Source: Shewanella hanedai (GTDB lineage Bacteria > Pseudomonadota > Gammaproteobacteria > Enterobacterales > Shewanellaceae). From it: a DNA stretch of 64,000 nt. The notes beneath the pieces were generated by a model. It was not told the origin of the DNA. It saw only the letters and a list, made by a program, of their open reading frames with translations, and searched no databases. Positions 9,970-19,152 of the stretch are shown here, in pieces. Made by a program: the position numbers and the translations under genes. The first letter of the stretch is position 1. Every line of letters begins with the position of its first letter. Location: NCBI RefSeq assembly GCF_007197645.1, contig NZ_VKGK01000014.1:1-64000 (forward strand). The letters are read 5' to 3'.

Positions 9970-12537
9970 TTAGAACTTCATGCTTACGCCCGCGAAGTAT
10001 GTACGACCGATAACATCATAAACTTCAGGTATCGTTCCACCGTCACTACCATTAGAGACCGTGGTAGGCTCTTCATCAGTAAAGTTCTTAACACCAGCAC
10101 TGAACGTGATTTCATCGTTTAGGTGATAAGTACCAGAGATGTTGTGATAAAGAACAGACTCAGCCTTCGATAATGCTGCAAATGGGTCATCATTTTCATC
10201 GTAATCGGTATAATGGTCATCCATTTCACCGATGTAGCGATTAAAGTACATGACGCTCCAGTCACCTTGAGCAGCTTTAATGCTAAAGTTGTTACGCACT
10301 TGCGCATAAGCACCAAAGTTTCCATCAATTGTGCCAGTATAATCTTCATTATCTTGTTCGAAGTTCAACAAGTAAGTTGTATCGTTACTAATTGTCCAAT
10401 CAAGACTTAAGGCTTCAAAGCTATACGCTAAGTTAAAATCTATACCGCTAGTATCTTGGAAACCTACGTTAGTTAGCGAGTTAGTTAAGTTATCTAAATC
10501 ACCGTTTGGTCCAATGTTAAAAGTTTCACATGATGATGAGCTTGGGTCTGCATAACATGCATTAAGGCCTGCTTGTGTGTCCAAACGCGCAATCGCGTTT
10601 GTCACCTTAAAGCGCCAGTAATCCACTGTTAATGACATTCCGTCTACGTAGCTCGGTGAATACACAAGACCTGCTGTGTATGACTCAGACTCTTCAGGCT
10701 TAAGATTTTCATCAGAGGTACGATTGACTAAAATCTGTGGATCTTGTGAATTACCCCATGGATCAACTAAGTAATCAAATGAACCTGAGTTTCCACCATA
10801 TAGCTCGCTAACACTTGGAGCACGGAAGCCTGTCGCTGCTACGGTACGAAGCATTAAGTCATCCGTTGCTTCATAAGTTAAACCAATCTTCCAAGTTGAT
10901 GCATTACCAAACGTAGAGTAATCATCGAAACGTAGGGCAAATTCACCCGTTAGTTTTTCAGTAAATGGAACACTCACTTCTTGGAATACAGAGATAACAC
11001 TGTAGCTACCATCAGTAGGATCTTGCTGTGCTGCAGTACTTTCACCAGCAACAACAATTGGGTCCGGATTAAAATACCCACTCTCGTAACGATATTCTGC
11101 ACCAATAGCGAATGCCACTGCACCAGCATCTAATTCAAATAGCTCACCATTTAGCCCTGCTGACAATGCATGTTGCTCGTTGCCACCATCTGCTTGTTCG
11201 TTGTAACTAACAGCATTTAATAAATCTTGGTCTGTTATTGGATCACCGCTAAACCATAAATCTGGATTCGCATAGATAGCATCAGTCATCAAGTTAGCAT
11301 TAATTGAATTATCAACTGATGTGTCAGCTTTGTTGTTACCGTAGGTGTAAGAGACATCCCAGTTCATACCAGTATTAATGTCTAAAGAACCTTCTAAACC
11401 AGCAGAAATTCTCCAGGTATCAGTATCTTGACTGTAGATACGAGGACCCACATCATTCATACGTCTTCTGTAGTTTAACTCGCCTTTATCATCAGGTTTG
11501 ATACCTGCATCAACCATTGATTGATCAAGCGTAATACACTTAAGCGGGTCAACACCATCTTCACCACATACATCAAGTTGCAAGTTTGCTGGTTGCGGCG
11601 CTAACTGCTGATTTGACTTACGTTTGGTGTAAAGAAAGTCACCCGTTAGGACAACATCATCACCTAACTCTTGAGTCATATTAGCGAATAAACTGTAACG
11701 CTTACTTGGTGTTTGATAGAAACTATCTTGGGTATAGTCATATCCAGTATCACGCGCTACCCAGTTTCCATTCTCATCTTTAACTTGGCCATTTAATGAG
11801 CCAGTTGGAATGAATGAACTATTACCTGGAGTAGTCCAATCACGATCAGACTGTACTACGCCACGGCGGTCAGAATAAGCTGCGCCGAATGTGTAGTTGC
11901 CGGTGTCGGTATTAAAACCGTAAAGAGCGCTGACTTCTCCATTTTCACCATCGCCTTTATCGGACATGCCACCTAAAACATCTAACTGGAAACCGTCAAA
12001 ATCTTTCTTGGTAATAATGTTAACCACACCAGCTATGGCGTCAGAGCCATAAACAGCTGATGCACCATCTTTTAAGATTTCAACTCTAGCAATCATGGCG
12101 ACAGGAATCGAGTTCAAATCAACTGAACTGTTAGCCCCAGAACCAGAGTTAACCATACGACGGCCATTTAGAAGTACTAAAGTACGCTGAGAACCCATGC
12201 CACGTAGATCGACTTGTGCAACACCGTCTGCACCATTGTTAGTGCTAGAACCTACAGCTGCACCAGCCATAGAAGTTTGTGCTTGTAGAAGCTCATCAAC
12301 AGAGGTGAAGCCTTCAGAACGAATAGAAGCGGCGTCAATAACTGTTACAGGTGACGCAGTCTCCATATCAGATCTTTGTATACGGGAGCCTGTTACTGCA
12401 ATACGTTCTACTTTAGCTTCTTCTTGTGCCACCGCACTAGTTGAGACAGTGAATGCTGTGGTTGACACTGATGCAATTAAACCTAGCTTAATCGCTGATG
12501 CTAATTTACTACGAGAATGTTGCGATGTTCTTATCAT
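9970..12537 (-). CDS. TonB-dependent outer-membrane receptor
   Basis: 855 residues. The signal peptide ends near AVA/QEE (residue 37). A plug domain follows (about 50-165: ERIAVTGSRIQRSD, LLNGRRMVNSGSG, ILKDGASAVYGSDAIAGVVN), then a 22-strand-type barrel ending in the aromatic C-terminal AGVSMKF. The family imports siderophores, carbohydrates, peptides or nucleosides. The GSRIQRSD/LLNGRR style is typical of Alteromonadales carbohydrate/peptide-type receptors rather than classical siderophore receptors, but no substrate gene is adjacent, so the ligand is unknown. GAGGGAG lies about 10 bases before the ATG. A perfect CRP palindrome sits 300 bp upstream. Confidence 0.93.
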   Translation of the reverse strand: MIRTSQHSRSKLASAIKLGLIASVSTTAFTVSTSAVAQEEAKVERIAVTGSRIQRSDMETASPVTVIDAASIRSEGFTSVDELLQAQTSMAGAAVGSSTNNGADGVAQVDLRGMGSQRTLVLLNGRRMVNSGSGANSSVDLNSIPVAMIARVEILKDGASAVYGSDAIAGVVNIITKKDFDGFQLDVLGGMSDKGDGENGEVSALYGFNTDTGNYTFGAAYSDRRGVVQSDRDWTTPGNSSFIPTGSLNGQVKDENGNWVARDTGYDYTQDSFYQTPSKRYSLFANMTQELGDDVVLTGDFLYTKRKSNQQLAPQPANLQLDVCGEDGVDPLKCITLDQSMVDAGIKPDDKGELNYRRRMNDVGPRIYSQDTDTWRISAGLEGSLDINTGMNWDVSYTYGNNKADTSVDNSINANLMTDAIYANPDLWFSGDPITDQDLLNAVSYNEQADGGNEQHALSAGLNGELFELDAGAVAFAIGAEYRYESGYFNPDPIVVAGESTAAQQDPTDGSYSVISVFQEVSVPFTEKLTGEFALRFDDYSTFGNASTWKIGLTYEATDDLMLRTVAATGFRAPSVSELYGGNSGSFDYLVDPWGNSQDPQILVNRTSDENLKPEESESYTAGLVYSPSYVDGMSLTVDYWRFKVTNAIARLDTQAGLNACYADPSSSSCETFNIGPNGDLDNLTNSLTNVGFQDTSGIDFNLAYSFEALSLDWTISNDTTYLLNFEQDNEDYTGTIDGNFGAYAQVRNNFSIKAAQGDWSVMYFNRYIGEMDDHYTDYDENDDPFAALSKAESVLYHNISGTYHLNDEITFSAGVKNFTDEEPTTVSNGSDGGTIPEVYDVIGRTYFAGVSMKF

Positions 12538-13200
12538 TAAGATTACTCCCTCACTTGTTTATTATTATTACGCCTTTATATGTTTCAAAACGAATTGTGT
12601 GGCGTTGCATTCGATACTGAAGTTTCACCTTAATACAGTCAATCAGCCATTTTATTAACTATTGCTACAAAAAGGTTAATAAAAACAAGTAATCACGTAA
12701 ACAGGGAGAAGACGCAATAAAGACAAAACTGGCAAATACACTACAAGAAAGAGTAAACAACTTAAAAGAGAGCGAAAAACAGAAGATAAAACCTCGGCAC
12801 GGTTAACAACTTCGCAACGCGCGCATTATTCAATAATGTGACACTCGTCACACTGTTGAATAAATTGATATTTATTACCCTCTCTATTACAAGGTTGATT
12901 TCCAATTATTCAACAGAATATTCGTATTTAATTGCAGCTATACAGCAAGTATTCAGCTGTGAAATTGGTTTTGATATATATATTAAAATATATTTAACAT
13001 GAAATGGCGTTACATATTGATGCAAGGTTGCACCGTAGGTAACCGAAAGAGATGAATGTAACAAATGAGCAAACTATAACAGGGTGATATTATCATTGAG
13101 ATGATTGAACTTGGTTGATTATCCAGCATAGGTGAATCCTCTTTTACTCACCCTCGTATTTATTATTCTTATGCAGCTTGATACTGTGCCTTTAAACGGC
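12538..13200. other. 663-bp non-coding region upstream of the receptor gene
   Basis: No convincing ORF on either strand. It holds the receptor's leader and promoter, a CRP-type palindrome within a larger imperfect inverted repeat (12827-12862), and an AT-rich stretch near 12965-13000. The fimbrial operon ends at 13201 on the same strand without an obvious terminator. Confidence 0.5.
12837..12852. promoter_or_regulatory. CRP-binding site (perfect consensus half-sites)
   Basis: TGTGACACTCGTCACA matches TGTGA-N6-TCACA exactly. It is centred about 307 bp upstream of the receptor ATG. The half-sites are embedded in a 36-bp imperfect palindrome, with TATTCAA and TTGAATA as outer arms. Catabolite control of a TonB-dependent nutrient receptor would be expected in Shewanella; the target promoter is inferred. 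Confidence 0.7.
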
Positions 13201-13650
13201 TCATAAATAGTTTACTTCGACCGTATAAGTGATGTTATGTCCCCCTTCTGTTAACGCCCGTTTGATATTCAAATCGCCCCCAACAGAGAATGCTAAGCCG
13301 CTACTCGTTAACTGATAGTTCTGTTGGTTACTTTGGTTTACAAGCAGTGGATAAAAATCGACATCAGCAGAAATACTTGAGTAAACTCTGATTTGTACAT
13401 TCGCATCCCCAGAACTCACAACATGAAATTCTCCAACCGCTGATGGTGAGCTAATACAACCCGTACCCTCTCGAGATAGGGAGGTAAGACGGCAAGACAC
13501 ATTCGCCTGATTTAAAATATCGCCAAACTGGATCCCTCTTATTTGAGTCACCTGCATTGGATTTACAAGGTTAAACCCGACTTGACCAACTACACTGACA
13601 AATATGAAAACATTTACCATAAGAACACCGCATCGTATTGAACTACACAT
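13201..13650 (-). CDS. secreted DUF4402/pilin-like protein, last gene of fimbrial operon
   Basis: 149 residues. A hydrophobic N-terminus (about 8-27) looks like a signal sequence or anchor. The mature part is beta-rich, with two cysteines (VSCRLTS, TGCISSP) and the ending ITYTVEVNYL. That ending parallels LTYTVDVTY of the pilin at 17680-18150, and the segments IRGIQFGDIL and IMEFGDVSI also correspond. I infer a minor pilin or tip subunit of the same fold. It lies 52 bases after the usher-like gene on the same strand. Confidence 0.6.
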   Translation of the reverse strand: MCSSIRCGVLMVNVFIFVSVVGQVGFNLVNPMQVTQIRGIQFGDILNQANVSCRLTSLSREGTGCISSPSAVGEFHVVSSGDANVQIRVYSSISADVDFYPLLVNQSNQQNYQLTSSGLAFSVGGDLNIKRALTEGGHNITYTVEVNYL

Positions 13651-13702
13651 TAATTATAGCGTGAAAACACAATTATTCTGATGGGCTAGTCGCAGGTTTG
13701 GC

Positions 13703-16700
13703 CTAATTTAGCGTTATCTCACCTAAATCCAAGTAAGCACCAGGTTTAAGCTGCATATCGTAGCTAAGCCTATCGCCAATAGTTAACTGGTAATCTCCAG
13801 GTACGATACGATCGAAAATAAATACCCCATCAAACTCAACTCTGACTGCATACTCTCTATCCGATGAACTACTTTTCAACACGATGGATAGTCCCTTTGC
13901 CGGACTGCCAGACGTGTTCAACACCTTCCCTTCCATTTCAGCGGTATATAAAATGGGAAATAAGATCTGCTCTATGTGCCCTGGGTGAGGTTCTACGCTG
14001 ATCACATTTGCTAATGGAACCAAAAATGGATCTGTTAAACTATTTTCATTTAATCTCAAACGTTGAGCTTGTGTGGTTTGAAGGTGTGTAATCAACAACT
14101 CCCCCTTATGATCTGTTTTTAAACTCGGCTTACTATGACCTGAAAATGATAAACCTTTAACAGGGGCTTCTCCTTCATCTTGCTCGCCATTAGCATTATC
14201 ATCCTGAAACGCTTTTATGGTGATAGCCCCTGTATTGATATAACTGGCACGATCTACCATGAACTTTCCAGCTGTTGGTTGCCATAGAAATGAACTGTTC
14301 CATTTTAATTGGGCAAACCAATCTCCGTCTGAATAGTTTTCAACCACTAAACGTACCGCACTTTGATCAAATAAGTATGAAATTGAGTTCCTTATACTGT
14401 GGGCCGTTTCCGCTTTTGCTTGATAGCTCATCTCTACCTGATAGTTAAAATCATCACTAAGCGATGTATTTGCATTTATCACCCATTGATTCAGCTCAAT
14501 ATCAGGTAAAATGTCGATATCAAGGTAACTTCTTAAATACCAGTCAGACAATTTACCTGATACTGCAATACGGTTATTGACCGTATCTTGTGAGCGATTA
14601 GATTGCCAACGAATATCGTTACTGTAAGACAATCGTTTAAACTGACCCGCTAAACGTCCATTAAGCTGAAAGTATTCACCCACATGGGCATATTCCTTCC
14701 AGTTTCCTGACAGAGAAACACTCAAAGACGAAATATCAAGATTGGCATTAAGATTTACGTTCACCTCCTGAGTCAACTGACTTTGTGAATTTTCCCAAGA
14801 GTTAAAATCATCAAATAATTGCCAGTCAGCACTCCAATCAAACCGCTCGCTACTGCCTTGTAACACTGTCCCCAAGGCATAACCTTCACCATTATGAGCA
14901 AAATTGAGTTGCAATAGGTTCTGACCACCTAAAAGGTTCATGTTAATTTTGGGCGTAAATTGCCAATCGCCCTTAGCATTCTCCTGATTAACCAGTGATA
15001 TACCAGCTGTTATATTCTCCGTTAATGCCCAATTACTGTGGAGATAATACTGTGCTAACTCATCATCCTCACGGACCATTGCGCCAAAATTAACACCTAC
15101 ACTTCCTTTTTCAAGTACTGAATTATCGAGTACTTTACTGAATGATTCATTGCGACTTTCTCCATTAGGACCAAAGAATCTTAATTGATACTGGTTAGTA
15201 CCTATATAGAAAGGCACATCAGTAAAACGATACCTAGCATCTGCACCCACCTGTTGAATTGATACTAAACTGTTATTTCTGTACAGCTCCACATCCCAAT
15301 CAGGTTCAATCTCACCTTCAATGACAATGCTTCTAAAATCGTCTGTAAAACCGTCGCCAGCAGAGATTTTAATCCCAAGCCCAGCCATTGATTCAGACAC
15401 GAGTGGCAAGGAGTGCGAGTCAACGCTACCAACCCGGTAATGCTTAATCCAACTGTCTTTTTGATATTTTTCCACATACCCATTAAGGTATTGACCCGAA
15501 TCAGACCAAGAATATCCGACATAGGCATTATGTCCGCCCAGATCACTACGAAGTTGAACAAAGCCTTCATCACTGATTTTTTGTGTTTCTAATACTTTTT
15601 GGGATACGAGACCAAGATCAACGTGGCCGGCGAGATCGCCTACCAATGCATTCTGACTGTCTACAACCAATATGTGTTGTAACTCACGTCTCTTTTTCTC
15701 AGCTTCAAATGCTTTAAACCTTTCTTGCCTAGCAAGTAATAAAGAGAGTGGTATATCGTCAGATACTTGAATGGTGAACCTTTGCCTTAGTCCATCAAAT
15801 GAGATGGTCAGCCCGAACATGCTTTCAACAAGTCGCACGTCTAAATACAGATCCCAATCATCATAAAAAACCTGACCATTTGGGATATCGCACACACCAT
15901 TATTAGCCCAGTAACTTAACAGACCATTACTTAATTCAATTTCTCTTTCTGGATCGAGATACCAACCATTCAGAGATGAAGTCGCTTCGTCAACTTGAAC
16001 GGGTAAAAGTAATAGTTCTGCAAATAATTGTATTGGAAGGTATTGAACTGCGCCTTCTTGATAGGCAAATAACTCATCACTGAGTACCTCCTGACCGTAT
16101 TTTAATTGACTAATAATGAAATATTCATCGGACGTGGGTTGGCGTTGATAAGAATATGAGCTCACTCGATTACATATCGAATATTGATGTGCCGAAACAT
16201 CAGTGTTTTCTTGAGCAAACCCCGTAGATAACGCCACTAACTCTTGCTGCTGGCTTATATTCTGTCTTGGAGACCCTAGTATTTTCCCTTGGATCTTCCC
16301 CTTAGTAACCAAAGATGTATTGATAGACTCAGTATCATAAGAGTTGGGCGCTTTCTCTTTAAGGACCTTTTTATGGCTAGCACTTACTTGAGTTAATTCA
16401 GAAACAAATGCCTTGATACTAGCTTGATTAGCGTCAGATTTTTTATCACCATTCGTATTTGTTGATTCTTTTATTTTCCCATGTAAGTCATGGATTTTTT
16501 GTGGCCTAATATCATTGTCATCATTTTGAGACGTTACATTTTCATGGGGATCATTGATGACTTCATCGACGCTAAAATCTGCACCAATTAAGGCCGATTT
16601 ATCCTTGGTGTTTAAGTCGAAAAGATTTTCCCAATACAAAGATATAATTAAAACAAAGACACAAACGATAAAAATCGCAATAAGCACAAATCTGAATGAT

Positions 16701-16741
16701 CTATGCCATAAAGCGATCTGAGAAGAAATATTGAAGAGCAC
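13703..16741 (-). CDS. divergent fimbrial usher-like outer-membrane protein
   Basis: 1012 residues from a GTG start. A long N-terminal hydrophobic segment (about 16-36) is followed by a polar, low-complexity linker (about 40-185). The usher N-domain-like region (about 193-330) contains YLPIQLFAELLLLPVQVDEA and GWYLDPEREIELS. A beta-barrel-like middle (about 390-840) has a plug/turn motif RFTDVPFYIGTNQYQLRFFG. Two C-terminal carboxypeptidase-regulatory-like beta domains begin with DDNANGEQDEGE (about 850-1012). Ushers secrete and assemble subunits handed over by the chaperone. Neighbours (chaperone upstream, pilin-like genes on both sides) support the role. The uncleaved-looking anchor plus a 150-residue linker is unusual for an outer-membrane usher. 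It starts 15 bases after the chaperone stop. Confidence 0.65.
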   Translation of the reverse strand: MLFNISSQIALWHRSFRFVLIAIFIVCVFVLIISLYWENLFDLNTKDKSALIGADFSVDEVINDPHENVTSQNDDNDIRPQKIHDLHGKIKESTNTNGDKKSDANQASIKAFVSELTQVSASHKKVLKEKAPNSYDTESINTSLVTKGKIQGKILGSPRQNISQQQELVALSTGFAQENTDVSAHQYSICNRVSSYSYQRQPTSDEYFIISQLKYGQEVLSDELFAYQEGAVQYLPIQLFAELLLLPVQVDEATSSLNGWYLDPEREIELSNGLLSYWANNGVCDIPNGQVFYDDWDLYLDVRLVESMFGLTISFDGLRQRFTIQVSDDIPLSLLLARQERFKAFEAEKKRRELQHILVVDSQNALVGDLAGHVDLGLVSQKVLETQKISDEGFVQLRSDLGGHNAYVGYSWSDSGQYLNGYVEKYQKDSWIKHYRVGSVDSHSLPLVSESMAGLGIKISAGDGFTDDFRSIVIEGEIEPDWDVELYRNNSLVSIQQVGADARYRFTDVPFYIGTNQYQLRFFGPNGESRNESFSKVLDNSVLEKGSVGVNFGAMVREDDELAQYYLHSNWALTENITAGISLVNQENAKGDWQFTPKINMNLLGGQNLLQLNFAHNGEGYALGTVLQGSSERFDWSADWQLFDDFNSWENSQSQLTQEVNVNLNANLDISSLSVSLSGNWKEYAHVGEYFQLNGRLAGQFKRLSYSNDIRWQSNRSQDTVNNRIAVSGKLSDWYLRSYLDIDILPDIELNQWVINANTSLSDDFNYQVEMSYQAKAETAHSIRNSISYLFDQSAVRLVVENYSDGDWFAQLKWNSSFLWQPTAGKFMVDRASYINTGAITIKAFQDDNANGEQDEGEAPVKGLSFSGHSKPSLKTDHKGELLITHLQTTQAQRLRLNENSLTDPFLVPLANVISVEPHPGHIEQILFPILYTAEMEGKVLNTSGSPAKGLSIVLKSSSSDREYAVRVEFDGVFIFDRIVPGDYQLTIGDRLSYDMQLKPGAYLDLGEITLN

Positions 16742-16756
16742 GTTTAAGAACTATCG

Positions 16757-17545
16757 TTACATGACTAGCCTATTTTCAACGGTTTTGGCCTCGGATAGGC
16801 TTTCACTTTCGCGGTATCGCACCAGTAATTCAGTGCCTGACGTCATCGGTTTTGTTAAATCGATAGAGAAGGTTCGCTTTGCAAGCTCAGTATAAATGAC
16901 AGCGTTTTTATAATTGCCAACACTCGCCACTTCTTTGCCACCTGACATCTCTATTATTTCAATATCACCATAGCTGCTCCTCTCCCCTTCACGGGTTAAG
17001 GTTACTTCAACACTGGCTTTGGTGGCTTCATTCATCACAGTTTCAATTTGAACTTCAGAAGCGAGCTCGCCTACCCTCAAAATAACAGGGATAGATATTC
17101 GCATATAGGCCTGTACTGATAAGCTTAAGGTCATGCTCTGCTTAGCAGCGTCATTGTCAGCCACTTCTGGTGCTAAAGGGATCTGATGAAATACGATGTA
17201 ACTTCTGTACTCGCCTTTAACTGTCGCTTTAGGTAAACGTACAGCCATTCTAACCCGAGTGCCCTGCTCAGGTTCTAAACTCACACGCCTTGGAGAGTAG
17301 CGAACAAACTTAGCTAAAGAAGTCGGAGAAGTATCAAGCGTGACATAATCCCCTGTTGGGAGCAGTGCTTTATTTTCAAAATAAATATTATAGCGAGAAA
17401 CACTCTTGCCTTTATTCACTAGAGAAAAAACAGCACTGAGTTGCTCCTTATCGTCTAACTCAACTCTAGTAGGGGTCACTAGCAAGTTAGCTTGAACATT
17501 AAAACTAAAAACGAAGGCTAAAAAGCCCCAAAAAGTATATTTCAT
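16757..17545 (-). CDS. periplasmic fimbrial chaperone (PapD-like)
   Basis: 262 residues with a signal peptide of about 19 residues (ending VQA). The N-terminal Ig-like domain begins LLVTPTRVELDDKEQ and contains RYSPRRVSLEPEQGTRVRMA, the conserved strand that caps subunits. A second beta domain follows. Such chaperones donate a strand to pilin subunits in the periplasm and deliver them to the usher. It lies between the pilin and the usher-like gene, in the order pilin-chaperone-usher-minor pilin. Confidence 0.85.
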   Translation of the reverse strand: MKYTFWGFLAFVFSFNVQANLLVTPTRVELDDKEQLSAVFSLVNKGKSVSRYNIYFENKALLPTGDYVTLDTSPTSLAKFVRYSPRRVSLEPEQGTRVRMAVRLPKATVKGEYRSYIVFHQIPLAPEVADNDAAKQSMTLSLSVQAYMRISIPVILRVGELASEVQIETVMNEATKASVEVTLTREGERSSYGDIEIIEMSGGKEVASVGNYKNAVIYTELAKRTFSIDLTKPMTSGTELLVRYRESESLSEAKTVENRLVM

Positions 17546-17626
17546 TATTATCGCCCAGCTAATTTATATGAGATTTAGTCTCAATTTTTTATTATTGGTT
17601 AGCTTGTACTACGAGCGTGTTTATTA

Positions 17627-17668
17627 TTTAACCGCCACATTATTAATTAAATAACTATAGCGGTTAAA
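17627..17668 (-). terminator. stem-loop after the major pilin gene
   Basis: Arms TTTAACCGC and GCGGTTAAA (9 bp, perfect) around a 24-nt AT-rich loop lie between the pilin stop and the chaperone start. There is no U-run. Such stem-loops commonly stabilise pilin mRNA or partly attenuate the operon; which applies here is inferred. Confidence 0.4.
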
Positions 17669-17679
17669 ACAACACTTAA

Positions 17680-18150
17680 TTAATAGGTAACATCAACAGT
17701 ATATGTAAGGTTTTTAGCGCCGGCGACTGCACTCGCAGCTACTATGTCTAATGAAGCACCAACTTTTATTACAGCACTGTTTCCTGTCACTGTAAGAGAA
17801 GTATTCGCTACCGATGGTGTAAAAGTCACACCAGGAACAGAAGATGAGTCAGCAGCAGAAAGTGCGATATTCACATTTGTATTATCGGCAGTGATAGTGA
17901 ACTCACCAGATAATGCAGCACTTCCTCCAGCGACACATGCTGTACCTGATACATCATCAGCATAACCTAACGTACAGTTACCATCAGCTATAATACTAAC
18001 ATCACCAAATTCCATAATAGCAGTTTCAGTAATGGCAATAGGATAAACAAGTTTAAAATTCGCAGTACCCGTAGCTTGGGCAGCATCAGCTTGAGATGCA
18101 ATTAAAAAAGTAGACGCAACCAGTGTAGAAAGCAGAATGTTATTCTTCAT
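17680..18150 (-). CDS. major pilin-like protein, DUF4402 type
   Basis: 156 residues. The signal peptide ends at about residue 23 (QADA/AQATG). The mature protein is small, acidic and Ala/Thr/Ser-rich, with an N-terminal strand (ANFKLVYPIAIT), an FGDVSI strand, a Cys pair (GNCTLGY, GTACVAG) and the C-terminal LTYTVDVTY. This pattern fits the DUF4402 family, which is found with chaperone-usher genes. First gene of the operon and likely the most abundant subunit. An AGGATT Shine-Dalgarno precedes the ATG. Confidence 0.7.
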   Translation of the reverse strand: MKNNILLSTLVASTFLIASQADAAQATGTANFKLVYPIAITETAIMEFGDVSIIADGNCTLGYADDVSGTACVAGGSAALSGEFTITADNTNVNIALSAADSSSVPGVTFTPSVANTSLTVTGNSAVIKVGASLDIVAASAVAGAKNLTYTVDVTY

Positions 18151-18557
18151 TATTAATGAATCCTAAAATATTTTTATATTATTATTGTGGTTATGCTAAA
18201 ACGATCACTGATTAAAAGTCATCAGCTCAAAAATAAAGCACAAATCAATGTTAAAGCAGTACTTTAGCGACTGCACATCACTAAGATATCAAAAGACAAA
18301 CATTTTGCAACAATTTGCTTACATTTTACTTTAATTAACATTACTATTATTGAAACACCCCCAAACCTTATTCCATGTAACACAGATTTGAGTGTGATAA
18401 ATTAAAATAATATTCTTCTGATACATTGATATACAAATAAACCTTATTTTTATTATGGGATTTATTATTCTAGTTATAAATTAACCCTGTATTTAATGCG
18501 AGTATTGTTGACGTATGACAATTGAACTAATTAAAGTGATAACGACAATAGGTTAAT
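18151..18557. other. divergent promoter region of the fimbrial locus
   Basis: About 400 bases of very AT-rich DNA between the pilin (-) and the 18558 gene (+). No ORF and no recognisable operator are visible. Homopolymeric A/T stretches suggest curvature and possible H-NS-type silencing, which is common for fimbrial promoters; this is inference. Confidence 0.4.
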
Positions 18558-19124
18558 ATGTACCACAATTATAAATATACTGAAAAAAATTTAAATTTAG
18601 CATTTCCGATATTTAAGGAATATTTGCGTCCCCTAATACAATCTGCTCATTTTTACATCAGCACCATTATTCTACCAATTGCTTTTGTTAATATTTTCAT
18701 GCTACCAAATGCCCTTGCTGCAATATCAATCACTGAGATACAACCTCTTAAGTACCCGAGTGTATTAAAAAATAACAATAAAAGTACTGTGGTTTTAGTT
18801 AACTGGAAAGGAGCGCTTGGCAATGCAACCAATGCGGCACTATTAGATAATGACTATCAACAAGGTCGATACCTCATCACGTCGGATACAAGTGCACTTA
18901 TCTCGATTGACTTTGTGCAGCTCGCAAATGAAAAAAAAATTAATTTAAAAAACCTACGCGTAAGATATAAAAATAAGACCCTTAAGAATTTTCCATCTAG
19001 TGGCTTAGCGAATCCAGGCGTTAATGGGGAATATATAGAAATAGGCGCTAAGGTCGTAGCAGGTAAAAATGCAACTACGGGACTGAAATCACCGCAGTAC
19101 AGCTTAATCATCGAAGAGCAATGA
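18558..19124 (+). CDS. secreted beta-rich protein, possible fimbrial tip or adhesin subunit
   Basis: 188 residues. A polar N-terminal extension (about 1-30) precedes a hydrophobic signal segment ending NALAA (about 56). The mature region starts ISITEIQPLKYPSVL and contains GRYLITSDTSALISIDF, reminiscent of the strand pattern of the DUF4402-like pilins, but without cysteines. It is transcribed away from the fimbrial operon across a shared control region, which suggests a functional link. I do not recognise it as a named family. It converges on ruvB with a 28-base gap. Confidence 0.55.
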   Translation: MYHNYKYTEKNLNLAFPIFKEYLRPLIQSAHFYISTIILPIAFVNIFMLPNALAAISITEIQPLKYPSVLKNNNKSTVVLVNWKGALGNATNAALLDNDYQQGRYLITSDTSALISIDFVQLANEKKINLKNLRVRYKNKTLKNFPSSGLANPGVNGEYIEIGAKVVAGKNATTGLKSPQYSLIIEEQ

Positions 19125-19152
19125 TGCATTACTCTTCGCAGTTAGTTACCCA

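Noticed and set aside
12197..12658. 153-aa + strand ORF at the 5' end of the TonB-receptor gene
   Set aside because: Mostly antisense to the receptor signal and plug region; no Shine-Dalgarno and no family resemblance.
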